From assembly GCF_008727755.1 (NCBI RefSeq), contig NZ_CP044231.1, positions 248,001 to 312,000 on the forward strand: 64,000 nt of DNA, in the 5' to 3' direction. This document shows positions 47,768 through 56,513 of this stretch, in pieces (within the stretch, counting starts at the first letter, position 1; every line of letters starts with the position of its first letter). The DNA comes from Microbacterium caowuchunii. GTDB taxonomy: Bacteria; Actinomycetota; Actinomycetes; Actinomycetales; Microbacteriaceae. A program made the translations under genes and the position numbers. The notes under the pieces are model-generated. The model saw nothing but the letters and a program-made list of their open reading frames with translations. It had not been told where the DNA came from and made no database searches.

Positions 47768-49375
47768 GTGACCCGCACACTTGGCCGCAGCGCTAGGCGC
47801 GCAGCCGTTCCGCTGACGGCGGCTCTCGCCGTCGTCTCCCTCGCCGGCTGCGCCTCCGGCGCCGAGTCGGCGGCGACGCCCGGGGCGGACGTCGCTCAGG
47901 ACATCGTCTTCGCGCTGAAGGAGGACGTGGTCTGCCTCGACCCGCAGCAGACCTCCGTCACCACGTCGCTCAACGTCGGTCGTCAGCTCACCGACTCCCT
48001 GCTCGACCAGGACCCGGACACCGGCGAGATCGTGCCGTGGCTCGCTGAGAGCTGGGACGTCGCCGACGACCTCACCTCGTACTCGTTCACGCTGCAGGAC
48101 GGCGTGACCTTCAGCGACGGCACCCCGCTCACCTCGGAGGTCGTCGCCGCGAACTTCGACGCCATCATCGAGATGGGCGCGGCTGCATCCCTCGCCAACG
48201 GCTACCTGGCCGGCTACGCGGGCACCGAGGTCACCAGCGACAGCGAATTCACGGTGCTCTTCGCCGAGCCCAACGTCCAGTTCCTGCAGGGCGCGACCAC
48301 GATGTCGCTCGGCCTCCTCTCGGCCGAGACCGTCGCGGGCGCAGCGGAGGACCGCTGCCAGTCGCTCGTCGGCACCGGGCCGTTCGTGCTCGAGTCCTAC
48401 GTCCCGAACGACGCCGTGACCATCGTCAAGCGCGACGGCTACGACTGGGCCTCCGAGCTGCGCGGCCACCAGGGCGAGGCCTACCTCGACACGGTCACGT
48501 TCCCGATCATCGCCGAGGCGAGCGTCCGCACCGGCGGGCTGCAGTCCGGCGAGTACGACGTCATCCAGGACGTGCCGTACATCGACGAGGCCCGCTTCGC
48601 CGGCGACGACTACATCCTGTACGCGAAGGCGAACCCGGGTGTCCCCAACTCCTTCGTCGTGAACACCACGAAGGGCGTGCTCGGAGACGAGGCCGTGCGC
48701 CAGGCGATCAGCAAGAGCCTGGACCGCGACGAGATCAACGTCATCACCGGTTCCGTGAGCGGCAAGGCCCCGGCCGGTGTGCTCACCTCCTCCACCCCGG
48801 GATACCTGGACCTCGGCGACACGCTCGCCTTCGACCCCGAGGGTGCGGCCGACCTGCTGGAGGGCGCGGGCTGGACGCTCGGCTCCGACGGCATCTACGA
48901 GAAGGACGGGCAGAAGCTGACCGTCACCGTCACCGCGTTCTACGCCCAGGACGTCCTGGAAGCAGCGCAGATCCAGCTGAAGAACGCCGGCATCGACCTG
49001 CAGATCAAGATGGTCGCGGCCGGTGACTTCTTCGGCGCCGTCGCCAGCGGCGACTACGAGCTGCTGGGCGCGGGTCTCACCCGCACCGACCCGGACGCGT
49101 TGCGCACGCTGCTGTCCGTGGACTCCGCAGCCCGCTGGGGCATCGTGGACGACCCCGAGCTCGAGGCCCTCCTGCAGGAGCAGGCGCAGACCGCGGATGT
49201 CGCGGAGCGTCAGAAGCTCGTCGACCAGATCCAGGAGATCGTGGGTGAGCGCGCATACGTGATGCCGACGCTGGAGACCGTGCAGTTGCACGGATCGCGC
49301 GCGGGTGTCGAAGGCATCACCTTCGACTCGGCCGCTCGCGTGCACCTCTACGACGCGATGGTCACCTCCGACTGA
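47768..49375 (+). CDS. ABC transporter substrate-binding lipoprotein, family 5
   Basis: A 535-residue Dpp/Opp-type binding protein. The signal peptide ends in lipobox LAGC at about residue 27. The family 5 pattern includes DPQQTSVTTSLNVGRQLTDSLLDQDP, WLAESWDVADDLTSYSFTLQDGVTFSDGTPLTSE and GTGPFVLESYVPNDAV, each a segment of the usual order. AAGGAG precedes the GTG. It starts a four-gene importer transcript after the amidohydrolase; the ligand is probably that enzyme's substrate (inference). Confidence 0.93.
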   Translation: MTRTLGRSARRAAVPLTAALAVVSLAGCASGAESAATPGADVAQDIVFALKEDVVCLDPQQTSVTTSLNVGRQLTDSLLDQDPDTGEIVPWLAESWDVADDLTSYSFTLQDGVTFSDGTPLTSEVVAANFDAIIEMGAAASLANGYLAGYAGTEVTSDSEFTVLFAEPNVQFLQGATTMSLGLLSAETVAGAAEDRCQSLVGTGPFVLESYVPNDAVTIVKRDGYDWASELRGHQGEAYLDTVTFPIIAEASVRTGGLQSGEYDVIQDVPYIDEARFAGDDYILYAKANPGVPNSFVVNTTKGVLGDEAVRQAISKSLDRDEINVITGSVSGKAPAGVLTSSTPGYLDLGDTLAFDPEGAADLLEGAGWTLGSDGIYEKDGQKLTVTVTAFYAQDVLEAAQIQLKNAGIDLQIKMVAAGDFFGAVASGDYELLGAGLTRTDPDALRTLLSVDSAARWGIVDDPELEALLQEQAQTADVAERQKLVDQIQEIVGERAYVMPTLETVQLHGSRAGVEGITFDSAARVHLYDAMVTSD

Positions 49376-50391
49376 TGTCGACGCAGCGCGTGGATCCCGC
49401 ACGGACGCGATCGACCCTGATGTCGGTCGCCCGGTTCCTTCTCCCGAAGATCGCCCAGTGCATCTTCGTGGTGTGGGCGACCTACACGGTCGCGTTCCTG
49501 CTGATCCACGCGCTGCCCGGTGACCCGGTGCTGGCCGCGCTGTCGCTCAAGGGCGGTGACGCGACCAGCACCGACCCCGCCCAGCTCGAGGCGCTGCGTG
49601 CCCGGTACGGCATGTCCGGGCCGCTCTGGGAGCAGTACATCTCGAACTTCCTCGCGCTGTTCCGCGGCGACCTCGGCACCTCCATCGCCACCGGGCAGCC
49701 GGTCACCGACATGGTCGGCCGGGCGTTCCCCCTCACCGCGGCCGTCGCGGTCTTCGCCCTCGTCGTCGGATTCGTCTCCGCTCTGGCGTTCACCGTCTGG
49801 GCCTACGTCGCCCGGCCGGCGTGGGTGCGCAACGTCGTCACCCAGATCCCGCCGCTCGGCATCGCCATCCCCGCCTTCCTCAGCGGGATCGTGCTGATCA
49901 GCGTCTTCGCCTTCGGGCTCGGCTGGTTCCCGGCATCCGGCACGAACGGCTTCGTCAGCGTCGTGCTCCCCGGCATCACCCTGGCCCTGCCCACCGGCGC
50001 CATCTTCTTCCAGGTCTTCTCCGCCGCCGTCTTCGACGCCGGCGCGAGCCCGTTCGTGTTCACCGCGAACGCCAAGGGCCTCGCCCAGCGCACGGTCGTC
50101 GTCCGCCACGTGCTGCGCAACGCCCTGCTCCCCTCCATCACGATCATCGGACTGCAGATCGGCTATCTGGCCGGTGGCACCGCCGTCGTCGAGACCGTCT
50201 TCTCCCGGGACGGGATCGGCCGGCTCACCGTCGACGCCGTCCTCGCCCGCGACGTCAACGTCGTGATGGGCGTCGTCATCGTCGTGGCCACCGTCTACGC
50301 GGTCGTCACCCTCATCGTCGACGCGCTGTACGGCGTGATCGATCCCCGTACGAGAACCCGCCTGACCGGCCGGAAGGCGGTGTCCGCGTGA
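49375..50391 (+). CDS. ABC permease, DppB type
   Basis: A 338-residue permease with six predicted helices. The N-terminal YTVAFLLIHALPGDPVLA and C-terminal EAA-type loop (NAKGLAQRTVVVRHVLRNALLPSITIIG) are typical of DppB/OppB. The ATG shares one base with the previous stop. Ends overlapping the DppC-type gene by four bases. Confidence 0.93.
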   Translation: MSTQRVDPARTRSTLMSVARFLLPKIAQCIFVVWATYTVAFLLIHALPGDPVLAALSLKGGDATSTDPAQLEALRARYGMSGPLWEQYISNFLALFRGDLGTSIATGQPVTDMVGRAFPLTAAVAVFALVVGFVSALAFTVWAYVARPAWVRNVVTQIPPLGIAIPAFLSGIVLISVFAFGLGWFPASGTNGFVSVVLPGITLALPTGAIFFQVFSAAVFDAGASPFVFTANAKGLAQRTVVVRHVLRNALLPSITIIGLQIGYLAGGTAVVETVFSRDGIGRLTVDAVLARDVNVVMGVVIVVATVYAVVTLIVDALYGVIDPRTRTRLTGRKAVSA

Positions 50392-51185
50392 GCATCCTGC
50401 GCAAACCCGGCCTGATGCTGTCGATCCTGATGCTCGCGCTGACGGTGGTGGCGATGATCGTGCCGCAGCTGATCGCCCCGTACGACCCCTACGACTCGGT
50501 GGGGTCGATGCGACTCGCTCCGCCGAGCCTCGAGCACCTCTTCGGCACCGACCACCTCGCCCGGGACGTCTTCTCCCGGGTCGTCTACGGCGCCCAGCTC
50601 TCCGTCACCGCCGCGGGTCTCGCCGTGGTCGGCGGGGTCATCGTGGGATCGATCGTCGGACTCGTGTGCGGCTACCTCGGCGGGACCGTGGACTTCATCG
50701 CGATGCGCTTCGTCGATGTGCTCATCGCCATCCCCGGCATCCTGCTCGCCCTCATCGTCGTCGCCTCCCTCGGTTTCGGGCCGTTCTCGATCGCCCTCGG
50801 TGTCGGCCTCGGCACGGCGGGTTCCTTCGCCCGCATGATGCGCTCGGCGGTGCTGCGCGTGCGCAGCGAGGAGTACGTGGAGGCCGCGCGCACGCTCGGC
50901 GCCCGCGGGCCGGCGATCCTCGTCCGGCACGTCCTGCCGAACGCCGCACGGCCCATCGTCGCGATGGCGGCGCTCGAGCTGGCCGTCGCCATCCTCTCGG
51001 TCTCGGCACTGAGCTTCCTCGGGTTCGGCGCACAGCCGCCCGCGCCGGAATGGGGTTCGCTGGTCTCGGCCGGACGCGACTTCGTCGCGACCGCGCCCTG
51101 GCTCAGCATCCTCCCCGGTGTGGTGATCCTCGCGGTCGTCCTGTCCGTGAACCGCGTCTCACGATTCTTCGGAGGTGACCGATGA
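50388..51185 (+). CDS. ABC permease, DppC type
   Basis: A 265-residue partner permease. HLFGTDHLARDVFSRVVYGAQLS is the DppC/OppC N-terminal signature, and EYVEAARTLGARGPAILVRHVLPN is the EAA coupling loop. FLGFGAQPPAPEWGSLVSAGRDF lies before the last helix. GTG at 50388 is in a GTGA overlap with the DppB-type gene. Confidence 0.93.
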   Translation: MSILRKPGLMLSILMLALTVVAMIVPQLIAPYDPYDSVGSMRLAPPSLEHLFGTDHLARDVFSRVVYGAQLSVTAAGLAVVGGVIVGSIVGLVCGYLGGTVDFIAMRFVDVLIAIPGILLALIVVASLGFGPFSIALGVGLGTAGSFARMMRSAVLRVRSEEYVEAARTLGARGPAILVRHVLPNAARPIVAMAALELAVAILSVSALSFLGFGAQPPAPEWGSLVSAGRDFVATAPWLSILPGVVILAVVLSVNRVSRFFGGDR

Positions 51186-52798
51186 CCGCTCTGCTGCGCG
51201 TCAGCGACCTGCGGGTCGACTACGGGTCCGGCCGCCGGGCGAACCCGGCCGTCCGTGGCGTCTCCCTCGAGGTCGCGCCGGGCGAGATCGTCGCCGTCGT
51301 GGGTGAGTCCGGCTCCGGCAAGAGCACGATCGCCCACGCCCTCGTGCGCCTGCTCCCGGGCGAGGCCCACATCCGGGGCGGATCCATCGTCTTCGACGGC
51401 ACCGATCTGATGAAGGCGTCGACCGCGACTCTGCGCCGCATCCGGGGCGGCCGCATCGGGTTCGTGCCGCAGGACCCGTCCCACAGCCTCAACCCGCTGA
51501 TGCGGGTCGGCGAGCAGGTCGCCGAGACTCTCCGCCGGCACCGCCGGCTGTCCCGCGCGGACGCGGCGGCCCGGGCCGTCGAGATCCTGCGCGAGGTCGG
51601 CATCCCGGATCCCGAGCGGCGCGCGAGCCAGTACCCGCACGAACTCTCCGGCGGACTCCGGCAGCGGGTGCTGATCGGCATCGCCTGGGCGTGCGAACCG
51701 GCGCTGGTCATCGCGGACGAACCCACCAGCGCGCTCGACGCCACGGTGCAGCGCCACGTGCTGGACCGGATGCAGGCGCTCGCCCGGGCGCACGGCACCG
51801 CCGTTCTGCTCGTCACGCACGATCTCGCGGTGGCCGCGGATCGCGCCGACCGCATCATCGTGGTGGAGAAGGGCGAGATCGTGGAGGCGGGAGCTGCGCG
51901 CGACGTGCTGTCGGCGCCGCAGAACGGCTACACGCGTCGGCTCGTCGCGGCGGCGCCGGGGCTCAACAGTGAGCGGCTCCAGTCGCGGCTGAACGTGGTC
52001 GACCGGATGCAGCCGAGCTCGCCCGAACCGCTCGTCGTCGTCTCCGGCCTGACCAAGACCTACGGTTCGTCCCGCTCCGGCGGGGGTGCTCCCGCGGTGG
52101 ACCGGGCGGAGTTCTCGATCGCCCGCGGCTCGACCTTCTCGCTGGTGGGCGAGTCCGGTTCCGGCAAGAGCACCACCGCGCGCATGGTGGCGCGCATCAT
52201 CGGGGCGGACGAGGGCAGCATCGTCTTCGACGGGGCCGACATCACGACGCTCTCCGGTGAGCCGCTGCGGCAGCTCCGTCGCCGCATCCAGGTCGTGTAC
52301 CAGAACCCGTTCGGGTCCCTCGATCCGCGGATGACGGTCGAGCGCCTCGTCGCCGAGCCCCTGCGAGCGTTCGGGGTCGGGACGGCGAAGGAGCGTTCCG
52401 CGACCGTGCGGGAGCTGCTCGGTCAGGTGCGGTTGAACGCGGACCTGCTGGGTCGGCGTCCCGCTCAGCTGTCCGGCGGGCAGCGGCAGCGGGTCGCGAT
52501 CGCCCGGGCGCTGGCGCTGCGTCCGGAACTCGTCGTGCTGGATGAGCCGGTGTCCGCGCTGGACGTGTCCGTGCAAGAGCAGGTGCTGCGTCTGCTCGTC
52601 GAGCTCCAGGCCGAGTTCGGGCTGACGTACCTGTTCATCTCGCACGACCTCGGGGTCATCCGGCAGATCTCGGACCGGATCGCGGTGATGAAGGACGGTC
52701 GCATCGTCGAGCAGGCGGACGCCGAGCGCATCTTCGCCGACGCCGAGCACCCCTATACGCGCGAACTGATCGGCGCCATCCCCGGCCGCCTGGCCTGA
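51182..52798 (+). CDS. Fused DppD-DppF ABC ATPase
   Basis: A 538-residue protein with two complete ATPase modules, the usual DppD and DppF subunits in one chain. Walker A motifs GESGSGKST lie at 41-49 and 323-331. Signatures are LSGGLRQRVLIGIA and LSGGQRQRVAIARA; Walker B VIADEPTSALD and VVLDEPVSALD. Both modules look active. The ATG overlaps the DppC-type stop (ATGA). Together with the preceding three genes it makes a complete importer. Confidence 0.94.
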   Translation: MTALLRVSDLRVDYGSGRRANPAVRGVSLEVAPGEIVAVVGESGSGKSTIAHALVRLLPGEAHIRGGSIVFDGTDLMKASTATLRRIRGGRIGFVPQDPSHSLNPLMRVGEQVAETLRRHRRLSRADAAARAVEILREVGIPDPERRASQYPHELSGGLRQRVLIGIAWACEPALVIADEPTSALDATVQRHVLDRMQALARAHGTAVLLVTHDLAVAADRADRIIVVEKGEIVEAGAARDVLSAPQNGYTRRLVAAAPGLNSERLQSRLNVVDRMQPSSPEPLVVVSGLTKTYGSSRSGGGAPAVDRAEFSIARGSTFSLVGESGSGKSTTARMVARIIGADEGSIVFDGADITTLSGEPLRQLRRRIQVVYQNPFGSLDPRMTVERLVAEPLRAFGVGTAKERSATVRELLGQVRLNADLLGRRPAQLSGGQRQRVAIARALALRPELVVLDEPVSALDVSVQEQVLRLLVELQAEFGLTYLFISHDLGVIRQISDRIAVMKDGRIVEQADAERIFADAEHPYTRELIGAIPGRLA

Positions 52799-52851
52799 CA
52801 CCCGGCGGGGGTCCGGCGTGACGCCCGGCGGGGACCGTCGTACCTGCGGGT

Positions 52852-52921
52852 CCGTCGTGCCCGCGGGCCCGTCGTGAGGTCGGGCCCCGTCGTGCCCGCG
52901 GGCCCGTCGTGAGGTCGGGCC
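52852..52921. repeat. 35-bp tandem duplication
   Basis: Two adjacent, nearly identical 35-bp units beginning CCGTCGTGCCCGCGGGCC. Shorter related fragments precede them. Confidence 0.8.
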
Positions 52922-53048
52922 GGTCGGTGGAACCACGGCGGCCCCTCGCCGGTAAGGCGCGGCGTCCGGGGTGCGCCTGTCCCGGTGCCCGGGTCGCGCG
53001 GTACCCGTGTGCGGGCGGCTCGGGCCGCGCAGGTCCCGGTCAGGCGCG

Positions 53049-53117
53049 CACAACTCCTGCAGAATGACCGGTTCCCGTCCTGCTGAGCCCCGGGCTTCCG
53101 GTTCTGCAGGAGTTGTG
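53049..53117. repeat. Inverted-repeat element, copy 4
   Basis: Left core 53049-53062, right core TGCAGGAGTTGTG 53105-53117, span 69 bp. The stem extends inward (AGAA with TTCT, CCGG with CCGG). Confidence 0.88.
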
Positions 53118-53238
53118 CTCGAAACCGGTCCGGCGGCGCTGCCCCGGCAGGAGTCGGAACAGCCAGGACGACGGACGGGCCGCCTTGGATCGGTGGCTTC
53201 GTCCGGGCCCGGAGTGGGGTTTGGCCTGCCCGCCGTGG

Positions 53239-53308
53239 CACAACTCCTGCAGAATGACCGGTTCCCGTCCTGCTGAGCCCCCGGGCTTCCGGTTCTGCCG
53301 GACTTCTG
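53239..53308. repeat. Inverted-repeat element, copy 5 (right arm degraded)
   Basis: The left arm and whole interior duplicate copy 4 with one extra C. The right arm reads TGCCGGACTTCTG, three changes from the core. Span 70 bp. Confidence 0.8.
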
Positions 53309-53359
53309 TTGCCGATCCGGCCCGGACCCCCGGTGCCGCCGGCTCCGCCCACGGTTGCG

Positions 53360-53428
53360 CACAACTCCTGCAGAGTGGTGGTCGGCGCCCGGTGGTGTCG
53401 GTACTCCACCCGTTCCGCCGGAGTTGTG
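53360..53428. repeat. Inverted-repeat element, copy 6
   Basis: Left core 53360-53373; right arm CGCCGGAGTTGTG ends at 53428, span 69 bp. Its right flank repeats that of copy 4 (CTCGAAACCGGT and GGCGGCGCTGCC) while its interior differs. Confidence 0.82.
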
Positions 53429-53554
53429 CTCGAAACCGGTGTGGCGGCGCTGCCGCAGCAGGGGTCGAGCGACAGGCGGGGATGCTGGGCGGGGCCCCCG
53501 TGGGACGCGGCCCTCCCTCGGGGCTGGGTTTACTCACGGCCTACCCGCCGGGCG

Positions 53555-53624
53555 CACAACTCCTGCAGGTGGCTGAGGCCTTGGCCCGTCAGGCGGGGTC
53601 GCTCCTGGTTTTGCAGGAGTTGTG
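53555..53624. repeat. Inverted-repeat element, copy 7
   Basis: Left core 53555-53568 and intact right core 53612-53624, span 70 bp, interior unrelated to other copies. Confidence 0.87.
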
Positions 53625-53690
53625 CGGGCGAGCGGGGACGGACGTGGCGGCGGGCCGGGAGCCCCTCACCCCGGGTTGCCGCGGCCCGAC

Positions 53691-53743
53691 GCTCAGCGCA
53701 CCGCGTCCCGCGCTCAGCGCACCGCGGCCGGACGCTCAGCGCA
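53691..53743. repeat. Three copies of GCTCAGCGCA at 21-22 bp period
   Basis: GCTCAGCGCACCGCG occurs at 53691, 53712 and 53734 in tandem, just downstream of the creatininase-like gene's stop. Confidence 0.75.
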
Positions 53744-53787
53744 CCGCGTCCCGCGCCGGGCCTCAGCCCGGGGTGCCAGCCCGAGGA

Positions 53788-54531
53788 TCAGGACGCGGGA
53801 TGCAGCGCCGCCAGCACGCGGCGGACGATGAGCTCGCTCTGGACCACCACATGGTCGATGATCCGCTCGCCCTTCTCGGCGGTGGCGGGGCGGGGATCCC
53901 CGAAGACGCCGCTGGGCGAGAGCGGGGCGAGCGCCATCTGCCGGAGTCCGAAGTCCGCGGGCAGTTCCGGATACGCCGGCTGCATCCGGTCCCTGTGCAC
54001 CAGCTCGGGCGCGACCGCCAGGATCATGGAGGTCTCGATCTCGTCCGCGTGGCACAGTCCCGGCGCCGCCCACGGGGAGTCCTTGACCTCGTCGCCGATC
54101 TCGACGAGCCCCGGGTAATCCAGAACCAGGACGGGCATCCCGTCGCGCGCCGCGGACTGCTCCGCCGCACGTTGCAGGGGCAGCCGATTGCCGAAGTCGC
54201 CGTTGACGATCACCAGCAGCGCGTAGCCCGCGCGCTCCAGGGATGCGGCGACGTCGGCGGCGAAGGCCGTCACGGTGTCCGCGCTGATCGACACCGTGCC
54301 CGGCAGGGCGTCGTTGCTCCAGGTGTTCCCGAAGGGGAGCGCCGGCAGCAGGACGGCGTCGAGTCGCTCCGCGAGCCGGCGGGCGACCGCGTCAGCCTGC
54401 AGGGTGTCGGTGGAGAGGGGCAGGTGTGGGCCGTGCTGTTCCAGCGCGCCGACCGGCAGCACGGCGATCGCCGGATGGCTCTCGAGGTGTGCGGCGACGT
54501 CGGTCCAGGATGCTCGGGACAGTTCCAGCAT
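53788..54531 (-). CDS. Creatininase-family amidohydrolase
   Basis: A 247-residue protein with creatininase-fold metal motifs: VLPVGALEQHGPHLPLSTDT near residue 23, VNGDFGN, and HADEIETSMILA. The family includes creatinine amidohydrolase, MftE and formamide hydrolases; the N in NGDFGN replaces the usual NGHGGN, a noticeable change at a metal-site loop. The ATG shares a base with the upstream ldh stop, so it is co-transcribed with ldh. Substrate unknown. Confidence 0.88.
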   Translation of the reverse strand: MLELSRASWTDVAAHLESHPAIAVLPVGALEQHGPHLPLSTDTLQADAVARRLAERLDAVLLPALPFGNTWSNDALPGTVSISADTVTAFAADVAASLERAGYALLVIVNGDFGNRLPLQRAAEQSAARDGMPVLVLDYPGLVEIGDEVKDSPWAAPGLCHADEIETSMILAVAPELVHRDRMQPAYPELPADFGLRQMALAPLSPSGVFGDPRPATAEKGERIIDHVVVQSELIVRRVLAALHPAS

Positions 54532-55484
54532 CACGAACGCAGGGTGTCCACGACCTGGCGCAGGTGGTCGGCGGAGTGGCGGAGCTGATCGAACTCCTGC
54601 TCGCTGAACGACGTCCCTGCCACGGGAACGGCCCCGGATGCGCTGACGATCGAGGGCACGGAGAGGGCGACGCCGTCGATGCCGTGGTAATCGTGCAGCA
54701 CGGTCGATACCGGCAGCACGGCGTGCTCGTCGTGGAGGACGGCCTCGACGATACGGGCGCTGGACAGGCCGATCGCGTAGTTGGTGGCACCCTTGCCCTG
54801 GATGACCTTGTAGGCCGCGTCGCGCACGTTGACGGCGATGTCGTCGAGTTCCTCCGTGGTCATCGGCGGCTGTCCGGGCGTCTCCCAGTCGAGGATCGGG
54901 ACCGTGCCGATGGTGGCGGCGGACCACAGCGGGAACTCGGTGTCGCCGTGCTCACCGACGATGTAGGCGTGCACGCTGGAGGAGGACACCCCGGCCCGAC
55001 GGGCGAGCTGCCACCGCAGCCTGGAGGTGTCCAGCACGGTTCCGGATGCGAAGATGCGCTCGGGCGGGAGCCCGGTCGCCTCCTGCGCGAGCACGGTGAG
55101 CACGTCGCAGGGGTTGGTGACGATGACGTAGATCGCGTTCGGCGCGACCTCGAGGAGCTGCGGCATCATCGTCTTCAGGATGCCGGCGTTGACCCCGGCG
55201 AGTTCGATCCTGCTCTGGCCGGGATTCTGCTTAGCGCCGGCGGTGATGACGACGACGTGCGAGCCCTCCGCGACGGACACGTCGCTGCCGCCGATGATGT
55301 CGCTGGAACCGGTGAACTGGGTGCCGTGCGCGAGGTCGAGAACTTCGGCCTCCACCTTCGTCGTGGCGATGTCGTAGAGGGCCACATGGCGGGCGGAGCC
55401 TCGGATGAGGGCGGCGTAGGCGACGCTGGAGCCGACGCTGCCCGCGCCGACGACGGTGAGCTTGGAGTTCTCGATCGCGGTCAT
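54531..55484 (-). CDS. ldh: L-lactate dehydrogenase
   Basis: A 317-residue NAD-dependent 2-hydroxyacid dehydrogenase interconverting pyruvate and L-lactate. LTVVGAGSVGSSVAYA is the dinucleotide loop, YDIATTKVEAEVLDLAHG follows, VTNPCDVLT, and the active-site histidine lies in VGEHGDTEFPLWS. GTVLDTSRLR has the substrate arginine. The Gln/Arg loop reads GAKQNPGQSR, with Q favouring lactate over malate dehydrogenase. Starts at ATG 55484; forms a unit with the creatininase-like gene. Confidence 0.95.
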   Translation of the reverse strand: MTAIENSKLTVVGAGSVGSSVAYAALIRGSARHVALYDIATTKVEAEVLDLAHGTQFTGSSDIIGGSDVSVAEGSHVVVITAGAKQNPGQSRIELAGVNAGILKTMMPQLLEVAPNAIYVIVTNPCDVLTVLAQEATGLPPERIFASGTVLDTSRLRWQLARRAGVSSSSVHAYIVGEHGDTEFPLWSAATIGTVPILDWETPGQPPMTTEELDDIAVNVRDAAYKVIQGKGATNYAIGLSSARIVEAVLHDEHAVLPVSTVLHDYHGIDGVALSVPSIVSASGAVPVAGTSFSEQEFDQLRHSADHLRQVVDTLRS

Positions 55485-55634
55485 GTGTTCAGTGTGGCAG
55501 CGCAGGTCGAGCCTGTGTAGACCACCGGCGGAGCGTGGCACGCAGCCGTGCCTCGCACCCGGGCGGAATGACACGCCGGCGTGCCGACCCGGACGCGGAG
55601 GGGCGGATGCGGACGACCGCGGTTCGCCCGCGGA

Positions 55635-55664
55635 GCCTCCCGAGCCCCGCGGGGCCCGGGAGGC
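55635..55664. terminator. GC-rich hairpin downstream of SDR gene
   Basis: A 14-bp stem with one mismatch (55635-55648 with 55651-55664), just past the SDR stop on the minus strand. No T-tract, so termination is only possible, not certain. Confidence 0.45.
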
Positions 55665-55672
55665 GTTCCGGA

Positions 55673-56473
55673 TCAGCGGGCGTCGGCCCAGGACCAGATG
55701 TCGTCGCCGCGCAGCGTCGCGTCCGCGCCGCCGTCGTCGTAGATGACCTGCCCGGCCAGGTGGGTGTTCTCCACGCTCGTCAGCCAGAGCAGCAGCGCCG
55801 CGATCGACTCGGGGGGCTGGTGGTAGTTCAGGGGCATCGGCACGGCGGCGTCGACCATGGTCGTCCCCTCGGGGGTGGCGAGCAGCTGCGCCGTCATCGG
55901 GGTGACCACGGTGCCGGGGGCGACCGCGTTCAGCGGGATGCCGGCACCGGCCCACTCCGGAGTGATCGATGCGCGGCGCACCCAGCGCGACAGTGCGCGC
56001 TTCGACGAGGGGTAGACGAGGTAGCCGATCTCCGGTCCCTGGGCGGCGAGCTCCGCGGCGATGGCCACGGCCTTCTCCTCGTCGCCGGCGAGGGCGGCTT
56101 CCACCATCTCGGGCGAGTTGGGCTGCAGCGACGCCATCGAGGACACCACGGCAGCGCGGGGTGCGTCCGACTTCGACAGTGCCGGCAGCAGGGCGGTGAG
56201 CAGCTCGGTCACCCCGAAGAAGTTGACCGAGATGGTGGCGGGAATGGGCGCGGAGATGCCCGCGCAGGCGATCACCGCGTCGACCCGGCCCTCGGCCAGC
56301 TCGATCGCACGTCCCGCCGCGTTCTGGCGGCCGGAGGGAGTGGAGAGATCGGCCTCGATGTCGGCGTTGCGCAGATCGATGCCGATCACCTTCTCGCCGC
56401 GGGCGCGGAGCATCTCGGCGGTCGTGGCGCCGATGCCGGATGCGGAACCGGTCACGATGTATGTGCGTGTCAT
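55673..56473 (-). CDS. Short-chain dehydrogenase
   Basis: A 266-residue SDR with cofactor loop VTGSASGIG at residues 7-15, IDLRNADIEADLS, ACAGIS, VSSMAS for the catalytic serine, YPSSKRA for Tyr/Lys, and VAPGTVVTPM. It resembles 3-alpha-hydroxysteroid/coniferyl-alcohol dehydrogenase-type SDRs, with a deletion in the early part typical of that group. It lies 40 bases downstream of the MarR gene on the same strand and is probably its target. Confidence 0.9.
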   Translation of the reverse strand: MTRTYIVTGSASGIGATTAEMLRARGEKVIGIDLRNADIEADLSTPSGRQNAAGRAIELAEGRVDAVIACAGISAPIPATISVNFFGVTELLTALLPALSKSDAPRAAVVSSMASLQPNSPEMVEAALAGDEEKAVAIAAELAAQGPEIGYLVYPSSKRALSRWVRRASITPEWAGAGIPLNAVAPGTVVTPMTAQLLATPEGTTMVDAAVPMPLNYHQPPESIAALLLWLTSVENTHLAGQVIYDDGGADATLRGDDIWSWADAR

Positions 56474-56513
56474 GGTGTTCTTCTTTCGGTTGTGGGGCCT
56501 GTGGGCCCCGGGG

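Larger units (their letters stand above)
52799..53787. other. Repeat-rich non-coding region
   Basis: Almost a kilobase without a supported gene. It holds a 35-bp tandem duplication (52852-52921), four copies of the inverted-repeat family (53049-53624) with locally duplicated flanks, and three copies of a 22-bp repeat (53691-53743). Long open frames here only reflect GC bias: they read through the repeat arms in several frames. Confidence 0.8.

Noticed and set aside
53049..53624. CRISPR array from four regularly repeated arms
   Set aside because: Arms alternate in orientation, unit spacing is irregular (190, 121 and 195 bp) and no cas genes are present.
53040..53640. Open frames through the repeat region with recurring QLLQ/NSCR/ELC peptides
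   Set aside because: The recurring peptides are just the inverted-repeat arms translated in several frames; no ribosome sites or domains.
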